Assembly (NCBI GenBank): GCA_965243415.1
Contig: OZ251549.1
Coordinates: 1,302,001-1,366,000, forward strand
Direction of reading: 5' to 3'
DNA length: 64,000 nucleotides
Source: G965204755 sp965243415
Lineage (GTDB): Bacteria; Acidobacteriota; Vicinamibacteria; Marinacidobacterales; Marinacidobacteraceae
The position numbers and the translations under genes are program-made. The notes under the pieces were generated by a model. The model worked only from the letters and a program-made list of their open reading frames with translations, ran no database searches and was not told where the DNA came from. Shown here piece after piece: positions 45,401 through 57,400 of the stretch (position 1 is the stretch's first letter; the number at the start of each line of letters is the position of its first letter).

Positions 45401-48400
45401 ACCGGGACCACCCTGACGATCGCCGCCGGAGCGACCGCCAGCACCGGGACGGTGCAGATCCGGGGCGTGGACGACAGCGCGGACAATTCGAACCGGAGCG
45501 TCGTCGTCTCCGCGACGGCCACGAACAGCCGGGGCGTCCTGAACCCGGAGAGCGTAACCCTGACCATCGTCGACGACGACGGCCTTCCGAAGTTGACGAT
45601 CGATTCGCCGAGGGTGACCGAGGGGGACAGCGGCCGGACGAACCTGAACTTCACGGTGACCCTGAGTCCGGTGAGTTCGTCCATCGTATCTGCGAGTTTT
45701 TCGGAGAACGGCAGCGGGACCGCGACCCGGGGAACCGATTTCGACCGCCTGAGTCCCGGTTCGGTGACTTTCGCGCCCAACACCCCGACCCAGCAGATCA
45801 CGGTCGCCGTCCGCGGGGACACCGCGATCGAGGCGAACGAAACGGTGGTCGTCCAGTTGCGCTTCCCGTCGGGAGCGACTTTCGAGAACGCGATCGGCAC
45901 CGGGACCATCGTGGACGACGAAGACCAGCCGACCCTCTCCATAGACTCGCCGACGGTAACCGAGGGCGACAGCGGCACGACGAACCTCGACTTCACCGTT
46001 ACCCTGAGCGCCGCCAGCCACAACAGCGTCCATGTGGACTTCGGGGTCGCCGGCGGCACCGCGATCGAGCGGGGGAGCGGCGCGACGAACCCGAGGACCG
46101 ACTTCCAGCTCGGCGACGGCTCGCTGAATTTCGCGGCGGGCGAGACCACGAAGACCATCCGGGCCACGGTGTCCGGGGACACGAAGGACGAGCCGGACGA
46201 GACGGTCGTCGTAACCCTGCGGAATCCCATCTCCGCGATCCTCGCCGACGGCCGGGGCGTCGGGACGATCACCGACGACGACGCCCCGCCGACGATCGGC
46301 ATCGGCTCCCCCTCGGTCGCCGAGGGAGACACCGGCTCGACGAACCTGACCTTCCCGGTTTCCCTGAGCGCCGCTTCCGGGCGGACGGTCACGGTCCGCT
46401 ACGAAGACGAAGGCAGCGGGACGGCGACCTCCGGCACCGACTACACCGCGCTGGCCGCCGGGAGCCTGACCTTCGCCGAGAACGAAACGACGAACGAGGT
46501 GGTCGTGGCGGTCCTCGGCGACGAGTTGGACGAACCCCACGAGACCGTGAAAGTGCAACTGGAGGGTCCGTCGAACGCCACCCTGGCCACGGCGCTCGGG
46601 GAAGGGACGATCACCGACGACGACCCCACCCCGTCGCTGTCCATAGATTCGCCGACGGTACCCGAGGGCGACAGCGGTTCGGTGAACCTGACCTTCACGG
46701 TTACCCTGAGCGCCGCCTCCGGCCAGGAGGTAACGGTGGACTACGAGGACACCGGGGACGGCACGGCGACTTCGGCGACCGACTACGCCGCGCTGACCGC
46801 CGGCACGCTGACCTTCGCTGCCGGGGAGACCAGCCGGACGGTAACCGTATCGGTGACCGGCGACCTCGACCACGAGCGGGACGAGACGGTGGAGATCGAA
46901 TTGAGCGACCCGGCGAACGCCACCCTGGCGACGGCGACCGGCGCCGGGACGATCACCGACGACGAGACCGTCCCGGCGGTTACCCTGGCGCTCTCGGCGG
47001 CGGAGATCCCGGAGAACGGCGGCAGCGCCACGGTTACCGCGACCCTGGACGCGTCCTCGAGCGCGGAGACCGTCATCACCGTGTCCGCCGCGGGCGGCGC
47101 CGACACCGACCACACCGACTTCACCCTCAGCAGCGCCCGGACCCTCACCATCGCCGCCGGTGACACCGCCAGCACCGGGACGGTAACCATCTCCGCTCAG
47201 GACGACGCGGCGGACGAGGCGAACAAGATCGTCCGGGTAACCGGCGCGGCGGCGAACTCGGTGGGCGTAACCGATCCGGAAGAGGTAACCCTGACCATCG
47301 TCGACGACGACGGCCAGTCCGGCGTGTACCTGGATTCCCCGAGCGTTACCGAAGGGGACAGCGGCCAGACCACCCTGACCTTCACCGTTTCGGTGAGCCC
47401 GGCGAGCGCCGCCCAGGTAACGGTGGACTACGCCGACGCCGGGACCGGGACCGCGACCGCGGGAACCGACTACTCGTCGCTCGCCGGCGGAACGCTGACC
47501 TTCGCGGCGAACGAGACCAGCCGGACCGTCGCCGTAACCGTCCTCGGCGACACCCTGAGCGAGGACGACGAGACCGTCCGGCTGACCCTGGGCAGTCCGA
47601 CGGGCGCTTCGGTGGGGGTCGCCGCCGGAGTCGGGACCATCCTCGACGACGACGACCCGCCGACGGTCTCCCTGGGAGCCACGAGCGCCGGCGAAGGGGA
47701 TGTGGGTTCGACGAACCTGATCTGGACGGCGACCCTGAGCGCCGCCGCCGGCCGGACGATCACTGTCGCATACGCCGACACCGGGGAAGGGACGGCGACC
47801 GCCGGAACCGACTACGCCGCCGTCTCCGGGACGCTCACCTTCCTGCCCGGCGCCACCAGCGCGACCTTCGGCGCGCCGATCTTCGGGGACCGGCGGGACG
47901 AGCCGAACGAGACGGTGGTGATGGGGTTGTCCGACGCCCGGGGCGCGACGATCGCCACCGCGAACGGGACCGGCACGATCAACGACGACGACGGCCAGCC
48001 CACGCTCGCCATCGATTCCCCGAGCGTGAACGAAGGGGACAGCGGCTCGACCGACCTGACCTTCACCGTTACCCTGAGCGCGGCCAGCGACCGGGAGGTC
48101 ACGGTGGGGTACTCGGACCCCGGCAGCGGCACGGCGACCAGCGGAACCGACTACACCGCGCTCGCCGCGGGGACGCTCACCTTCGCCGCCGGGGAGACCA
48201 CGCGGACGATCACCGTCTCGGTTACCGGCGACACCACCGACGAGCCGAACGAGACGGTGCGGGTGCTGCTGGCGAGCGCGCAGAACGCCGCCATCGTCTC
48301 CGGGACCGGGACCGGGACGATCCTCGACGACGAGGACTCCCCCAGAGTCACGCTGCTCCTCGGCAGCGCGGCGATCACCGAGGGCGGCTCGACCCGGGTG

Positions 48401-51400
48401 ACCGCCACCCTCAGCCGCGTCTCGACCGCGGCCACTTCGATCACGGTCTCGGTTTCCCCGACCACCGCCGCCTCGCTGGGTTCGAACGCCACCCTGACCA
48501 TCGCCGCCGGGAGCACCGCCAGCAGCGGGATCGTGGAGATCACGGGCGCGAGCGACACCACCGACAACGCGAACCGGACCGTAACCGTGTCCGGTTCGGC
48601 GACGAACACGCAGGGAGTCACGAACCCGGCGAATGTGACGCTGACCGTCATAGACGACGACGGCAGTCCGAAGTTCACGATCGACTCCCCCCGGATCCTC
48701 GAAGGGGACTCCGGGGCGCGCACCCTGGTCTATACGGTCCGGCTCAGCCCGGTGAGTTCCCAGCAGACGGTGGTGAACTTCAGCGAGACCGGAGCCGGAA
48801 CGGCGACCCGCGGGACCGACTATGTCCGTCCGACCCCGGGAGGCCTGGTCTTCGCGCGGAACACCCCCACGAAAACGGTGCAGGTGACGATCAGCGGCGA
48901 CACCACGGACGAGCCGAACGAGACCGTGGTGGTGCAACTCTCCAACCCGCAGAACGCGACCATCGAGACCGGGACCGGAACCGGGACGATCGTCGACGAC
49001 GACGCCACCCCGAAGGTGTCGCTGGCGCTCTCCCGCAGCCGGGTCGGGGAGAGCGGGGCCACGAACTCGACCACCGTAACGGCGACGCTCGACCGGGCCT
49101 CGGCGCAGGCCACCACGATCACCGTTTCGGCGGCGCCGGGCACGAACGCCGACGCCTCGGACTTCACCCTGAGTGCGGGCCCGACGCTCACCATCGCCGC
49201 CGGCAGCACCACCGGCACCGGGACGGTAACGGTTACCGCCGCCCCGGACGCCCTGGACGAACCGGACCAGCAGGTAACGATCTCGGCGACGGCGCAGAAC
49301 GCGATGGGCGTCGTCGCCCCCGCCCCGGTCTCCCTGACGATCACCGACGACGACGCGCCGCCCTCGCTCTCCCTGGCATCGACCGCCGTCAGCGAGGGCG
49401 ACAGCGGCTCCCGGAACCTGACCTGGACGGTCACCCTGGACGCGGCCTCCGGGAAGCAGATCCTGGTGGACTACTCGGACGCCGGCAGCGGGACCGCGAC
49501 CTCGGGCGCGGACTACACCGCCCTCGCCGCCGGCACGCTGACCTTCGCTCCCGGCGACCGGACCGGAACCTTCACGGTCGCCGTAACCGGGGATTCGACG
49601 GACGAGCCCGACGAGACCATCACCGTCCGCCTGACGAACGCCCGGAACGCCGGGATCGCGGTCGGGACCGAGAGCGGAACGATCCGGGACGACGACGACA
49701 CGCCCGCAGCCGCCCTGGTCCTCACTCCCGCCTCGATCGCGGAGAGCGGGACGATGAACGCTTCGACGGTTACCGCGACCCTCGACCGCCCGTCGAGCGA
49801 AGACACCACGATCACCGTCTCCGCCACCGCGGGCGCGAACGCGGCCGCCGGCGACTTCCGGCTGAGCGCGAACCGGGATCTCACCATCGCCGCCGGAAAC
49901 ACCGCCAGCACCGGGACGGTGACGATCACCGCGGTGGACAACACCACCGACGACGCCGACAAGAGCGTTTCCGTGACCGGCGCCGCGGCGAACGCCCTGG
50001 GCGTTACCGCCCCCACCGCGAAGACCCTGACCATCACCGACGACGACGCCTCCCCGTCGCTCTCCATAGATTCGCCGAGCGCGGTAACCGAGGGCGACAG
50101 CGGCACGGTGGACCTCACCTTCACGGTTACGCTGAGCGCCGCGAGCACGCAGTCGGTAACGGTGGACTACGCCGACGCCGGGACCGGGAGCGCGACCGGC
50201 GGGACGGACTACGAGGCGCTCAGTTCCGGGACCCTGACCTTCGCCGCCGGCGACACCTCGAAGCAGATCACCGTAACCGTCAACGGCGACACCACGGACG
50301 AACCGAGCGAGACCGTGGCCGTCCGGTTGTCGAACCCGACGCGCGCGACCATCGCCGCCGCGACCGGAACCGGGACCATCACCGACGACGACGACGCCCC
50401 GACGGTGACGCTGTCGCTGTCGCGCTCCTCCATCACCGAGAGCGGAACGAACAACGCGACCACCGTTACCGCCGGCCTGGATCGCCCCTCGAGCGCCGCG
50501 ACCACGATCACGGTGTCGGCGGCGGCGGGGACGAACGCGGTGGCCGCCGACTTCTCGCTGAGTTCGACGAGGACCCTCACGATCGCCGCCGGCGACACGA
50601 GCAGCACCGGCACGGTTACGGTAACGGCGAACGACAACACCGAGGACGAACCGGACAAGACGGTAACCGTGAGCGGGAACGCCACGAACGGCCAGGGGAT
50701 CGCCGGTCCCGCCGAGGTGGACCTGACGATCACCGACGACGACCCCGAGCCGTCCCTCTCCATCGGCGCCGCGAGCGCCACCGAGGGGGACTCCGGCACG
50801 GCGAACCTGACCTTCACGGTGTCCCTGGGCGCCGCCTCCGGCAAGCAGGTAACCGTGGAGTACACCGACGCCGGGACCGGTTCGGCGACCAGCGGAACCG
50901 ACTACACCGCGCTCTCCGACGGCGCCCTGACCTTCGCCGCGGGCACCACCAGCCGGACGATCACCGTTTCGGTTACCGGGGACACCGACGACGAGGGCCA
51001 CGAGACGGTGCAGATCACGCTGCGGAACGCGACGAACGCCTCGATCGCGACGGCCACCGGAACCGGGACGATCACCGACGACGACGGCCCCCCGACGGTC
51101 AGCCTGGTCCTCACCCCCGGCTCGATCGCGGAGAGCGGGGCGAGCAATTCCAGCACGGTTACGGCGACCCTGAGCCACGCCTCCATCGCCGCCACGACGG
51201 TCACCGTGGCGGCGGCGGCGGGAACGAACGCGGTCGCGGCGGACTTCGGCATCACCGCGAACCGGACGCTGACCATCGCCGCCGGGAACACCTCGAGCAC
51301 CGGGACGGTGACGATCACCGCGGTGGACAACACCACCGACGAACCGGACAAGAGCGTAACCGTGTCCGGGACCGCGGTGAACACCCAGGGCGTAACGAAC

Positions 51401-54400
51401 CCGGCGGACCGGACCCTGACGATCACCGACGACGACGCCCCGCCGACCCTCTCCGTGGACTCCCCGAGCGCGAACGAGGGGGACACCGGTTCGGCGAACC
51501 TGACCTTCACCGTCTCCCTCGCCGCCGCCTCCGGCAAGCAGATCACCGTGGGCTGGGCCGACGCCGGGAGCGGCAGCGCGACGAGCGGAACCGACTACAC
51601 CGCCCTCGCCGGCGGCACGCTGACCTTCGCCGTCGGCGCCCTCAGCCAGACCATCACCGTCGCGGTTACCGGCGACACGACGGACGAGCCGAACGAGACG
51701 GTGGCAGTCGCGCTGAGCAGCGCCCGGAACGCCTCGATCTCGACGACCGCCGGGACCGGGACCGGAACGATCACCGACGACGACGCCGCCCCGACGGTTA
51801 CCCTGGCCCTCTCCCGCGGTTCCGTAACCGAGAGCGGAACGAACAATTCGACCACGGTAACGGCGAGCCTCGACCACCCCTCGAGCGCGGCGACCACGAT
51901 CACCGTGGCGGCGGCGGCGGGAACGAACGCGGTGTCCGGCGACTTCTCCCTGAGTGCGAACAAGGTCCTGACGATCACCGCCGGCGGCACGACCAGCACC
52001 GGGACGGTAACGATCACCGCCGTGGACAACTCCACGGACGAGGACGACAAGAGCATAACCGTGTCCGGGACGGCGACGAACTCCCAGGGGATCACGCAGC
52101 CGTCGAACCGGACCCTGACGATCACCGACGACGACGGGCCGCCCTCGCTCTCCCTGGATTCCCCGAGCGTGGACGAAGGCGATTCGGGTACGGCGAACCT
52201 GACCTTCACGGCAACCCTGAGCGCCGCGAGCGACAAGCAGGTAACGGTGAACTACGCCGAGGGCTCGGGAGGCACGGCGACCGCCGGGACCGACTACACG
52301 GCGCTGACCGGAGGAACCCTGACCTTCGCCGCCGGGGACCTCAGCGAGCAGTTCACCGTCTCGGTTACCGGCGACACCACCGACGAACCGAACGAGACGG
52401 TGGTCGTAACGCTGGCCGGCGCGATGAACGCCACCATCGGGGCGATGTCCGGAACCGGAACCGGCACGATCACCGACGACGACGCCGCCCCGACGGTCAC
52501 GCTGGCCCTCTCGCCGGACTCCATCGCCGAGAGCGGCGCCTCGAACGCCAGCACGGTTACCGCGAGCCTGGACCACCCGTCGAGCGAGGCCACCTCGATC
52601 ACCGTCTCGGCCACGGCGGGGACGAATGCCGAAGCCGGCGACTTCGCCCTGAGTTCGAACGCCGTCCTCACCATCGCCGCCGGTGACACGACCAGCACCG
52701 GCACGGTAACCGTTACCGCCGTGGACGACACCACGGACGAGGACGACAAGAGCGTAACCGTCTCCGGCAGCGCCACGAACAGCCAGGGGATCACCCAGCC
52801 GTCGAACCGGACCCTCACCATCACCGACGACGACGACGCCCCCACGCTCTCGATCGAGGCGCCGAGCGCCGTCAGCGAGGGCGACAGCGGCTCGACGAAC
52901 CTCACCTTCACGGTGCGCCTGAGCGCCGCCAGCGGCAAACAGGTAACCGTGGACTACGAGGACGCCGGCAGCGGCACGGCCACCTCGGGGACCGACTACA
53001 CCGCGATCACCACGACGAAACTCACCTTCGCCGCCGGGGACACCAGCCGGACCTTCACCGTCTCGGTCACCGGCGACACCACCGACGAACCGGACGAGAC
53101 GGTGGCGGTGGAACTGAGCGGCGCGATGAACGCCGGGATCTCCGCGAGCGCCGGTACTGGAACCGGGACGATCACCGACGACGACGACGCCCCGACGGTC
53201 ACGCTCTCGCTCACGCCGACCTCCATCGCCGAGAGCGGAACGAGCAACGAGAGCACGGTTACGGCGACTCTCGACCATCCGTCGAGCGAGGACACCGCAA
53301 TCACCGTGGCGGCGGCCGCGGGAACGGGCGCCGAAGCGGCCGACTTCAGCCTGAGTGCCAACAAGGCGCTCACCATCGCCGCCGGCAACACCACGAGCAC
53401 CGGCGCGGTAACGGTTACCGCGGTGGACAACAGCACCGACGAAGCCGACAAGAGCGTAACCGTCTCGGCCACGGCCACGAACAGCCAGGGAATCACGAAC
53501 CCGGACGACGCCACGCTGACGATCACCGACGACGACGCCCCGGCCTCCCTCTCCATCGCCGACCCGAGCGCCGTTGCCGAAGGGGACAGCGGCTCGGTCA
53601 GCCTGACCTTCACGGTTACCCTGAACCCGGCGAGCGGGAAGGAGGTAACCGTCGAGTACGCCGACAGCGGCGACGGGACCGCGACCTCCGGGACCGACTA
53701 CACCGCGCTCACCGGCGGGACGCTGACCTTCGCCGCCGGGGACACCAGCAAGACCGTGACCGTCTCCGTTACCGGGGACACCACCGACGAGCCGGACGAG
53801 ACGATCGAGGTGGAACTCAGCAACGCCGGGAACGCCGTCCTCGGGACGGCCACCGGGACCGGGACGATCACCGACGACGACGACGCCCCGAAGGTGACCC
53901 TCTCCCTCTCGCCGGACTCCATCGCCGAGAGCGGCTCCTCGAACGAGAGCACCGTGACCGCGACCCTCGACCGGCCGTCGAGCGAGGACACGACCATCAC
54001 CGTCGCCGCGGCGGCGGGAACGAACGCCGTGACCGCCGACTTCTCGCTCAGTTCGAACCCCGTACTCACCGTCTCCGCCGGCGACACGAGCAGCACCGGG
54101 ACGGTAACGATCACCGCCAACGACAACACCGCGGACGAGGACGACAAGAGCGTAACCGTCTCGGGTTCGGCGACGAACAGCCAGGGGATCACCGACCCGG
54201 ACGACGCGACCCTCACGATCACCGACGACGATCTCCCGCCGTCGCTGGCCGTAGATTCGCCGAGCGTGACCGAAGGGGACTCCGGCTCGGTGAACCTGAC
54301 CTGGACGGTTACCCTCAGCGCCGCCAGTGACAAGACGATCGAGGTCGAGTACACCGAGGGGGGCGGCAGCGCCGCGGCCGGGGCCGACTACACCGCGCTC

Positions 54401-57400
54401 GCCGACGGGACGCTCACCTTCAACGCCGGCGACCTGAGCGAGACCGTCACCGTCTCGGTGACCGGCGACACCACCGACGAACCGAACGAAACGGTGGTGG
54501 TTACCCTGCGGAACCCGACGAACGCCACCATCGGCGCCGCAACCGGAACCGGGCAGATCACCGACGACGACGGCGAACCCTCCCTCGCCATCGCCGCCGC
54601 GACGGTCGCCGAAGGGGACAGCGGCACGACGAACCTGACCTGGACGGTAACCCTCACTCCCGCGAGCGGCAAACAGGTAACCGTCGCCTACGCCGACGCC
54701 GGCAGCGGCACGGCGACCGGCGGGACCGACTACACCGCGCTGGCCGACGGGACGCTGACCTTCGCCGTCGGCGACACGAGCCAGACGATCGCCGTTCCGG
54801 TCCGGGGCGACCGCAGCGACGAACCGAACGAGACGGTGGTCGTCGAGCTCAGCGGCGCGCAGAACGCCACCATCGGGACCGCGAGCGGAACCGGGACGAT
54901 CACCGACGACGACGGCGAACCGGCGCTGGCCATCGACTCCCCCTCCGCGCCCGAAGGGACCGGGACCCCCGGGACCCTGACCTTCACGGTAACGGTGAGC
55001 CCGGTGAGCGGCAAGGAAGTAACCGTCGGGTACGCCGACACCGGAACCGGAACGGCCACCGCCGGCGACGACTACACCGCGCCGGCCGCGGGCACCCTGA
55101 CCTTCGCCCCCGGAACCGGGAGCCGGACGATCCCGGTGGCCCTGCTCGCCGACGGCGACATCGAGCCGGCGGAGACCGTCGTCCTCCAACTCTCCGGCCC
55201 CACGAACGCCACCATCGGAACCGGGACCGGCACCGGGCGGATCACCGACGACGACACCCCGACGCCCTCCGGCGGCGGCGGCGGCGAGGAGGAAACGGAG
55301 ACCCCGCGACTCTCCATAGATTCCCCGACCGTTACCGAGAGCGACAGCGGCTCGGTCTCGCTGGTCTATACGGTGTCCCTGAACCCGGCGGCCTCCTCCC
55401 GGGTCTCGGTCTCGTACTCGGTAACCAGCGGCACCGCCGCCGCCGGAGCCGACTTCACCGTGCTGCAGGCCGGAACGCTGATCTTCCGCGCCGGGGAAAC
55501 CAGCAAGACCATCGAGGTAACCGTCCTTCCCGACGACGCGCCCGAAGAGGACGAAACCATCGTCGTCCAACTCAGCGACGCCCGGGGCGCCGGGATCGCG
55601 ACCGGCACCGGCATCGGCACCATCCGCGACGACGACCGCCCGGACGACGAGGCCGACCTGCGATTCGTCTCCTCCATCACCCCCCGCACCTGGCGCGAGG
55701 ACACCCCGATCCGCCCGCTCCTCCTTCCGGAAGCGGTCGGGGGGACCGCTCCGCTGACCTACGCCCTGTCGCCGGCCCCGCCGCCCGGCCTGACCCTCGA
55801 CCTGCCCCGGCGCACCCTCTCCGGCACGCCCACCGCGCCCTTCGCCCGGCGGGAATACCGCTGGACAGCCACCGACGCCGCCGACCGTTCCGCCACGCTC
55901 ACCTTCACGATCACCGTCCGACCGGACCTGAAGCCGTCGTTCCCGTTCGCGGCCGGCCCCGACCTGCGCTACCGGGTGGGCCGCGCCCTCCCGCCGGAGA
56001 CGCTTCCGGCAGCCGAAGGCGGCGACGGCGCCCTGACCTACGCCCTGACTCCGGCCCTCCCGCCCGGCCTTTCCTTCGCCCCGGCGACCCGGACGCTCTC
56101 CGGAACCCCGACCGCAGCCAGCGAGCGCGCCGGGTACACCCTGACCGCCACCGACGAGGACGGCGACGCCGCCGCCCTGCCGTTCGCGATCACCGTCCGC
56201 GCGGCGACCACCCTGGACCTCCTGCGCATTGCCTCCCGCCCGGCGAACGGAGACACCTACTTCCACGGCGAGGCCATCGAAGTCGAGGCGGTCTTCAGCG
56301 ACCCGGTGACCGTCCCCGGTGCGGCGGCGCTCGCCCTCACCGTCGGCGACCGGACGCGAACGGCGCCGCTCGCCGGGACGAACGGCGCCACCCTGCGGTT
56401 CCGCTACCGCGTCCGGGCCACCGACCGGGATCCCGACGGGGTCAGCGTCGCCGCGAACGCGCTCACCCTCGGCGTTCCCGGCGGGCCCGTCGGCCCCCTC
56501 GGGATCGACGCCTCGCACCCGCCGCTCCCGGACCGGCCGGGCCACCGGGTGGACGGCGCCCCCCAGGCGGTGGGAACGCTCCCGGCGCTCACGCTGACCC
56601 TCGGCGGCGCCCCGGCGCGGGTCGAGATCGGGGAGGCCTTCCACGCCGCCTTCCGCCATGCGGTCCGTTCCTCCGCGCCGGAAGTGGCGACGGTCGCCCT
56701 CGCGGAAGAGGCCGCCGCGCCGGCGGTGCTGGTTACCGCCGTCGCCGAGGGCCGGGCGAACATCACCGTAACCGGCTCGAACGCCGGCGGCGCCGCCGAG
56801 CAGCAGTTCGAGGTAACGGTGGTTACCGCCCGCGCCGAACGGGAGGTGGTGGAACACGCCCTCGCCGGCCTCGGCCGCAGCCTGCTGTCCGGCGCCTCGT
56901 CGGTGGTCGGGCGCCGCCTCCGGTCCGGCGGCGGCGGACGCAGCGTCGCGAGCCCGCCCGGCGAAGGCGGAGAGAGCAGAGAAGAAGATGGCCACGAAGT
57001 CACCTTCACCGGCCTGCCGACCGACGACCGGCTGCGCCTCGAGGAGTCGCTGCGCACCGCCCGGTCCTTCTCCCTCTCGGCCCGCCGCGCCGGCGGCCCC
57101 CGCTGGACCGTCTGGGCCTCCGGCGACCTGCAGTCGTTCTCCGGCGAGACCCCCTCCGGGGAAGCGAACACCTTCACCGGCCGCCCGCTCACCAGTTGGC
57201 TGGGCGTGGATGTCGCCGGCGGCGGCGTCCTCGCCGGACTCTCCGTCGCCCGCACCGCCGGCGACGCCGACTACGCCTTCGCCGACCCCGCCGCCGGGGT
57301 CTCCGGCACCGGCCGCCTGGAGACCGAGTTGTTCCAGGTCCATCCCTACTTCCGCTGGTCCCCGGGCCCGCGCACGACGGTCTGGGGCCACGGCGGCTTC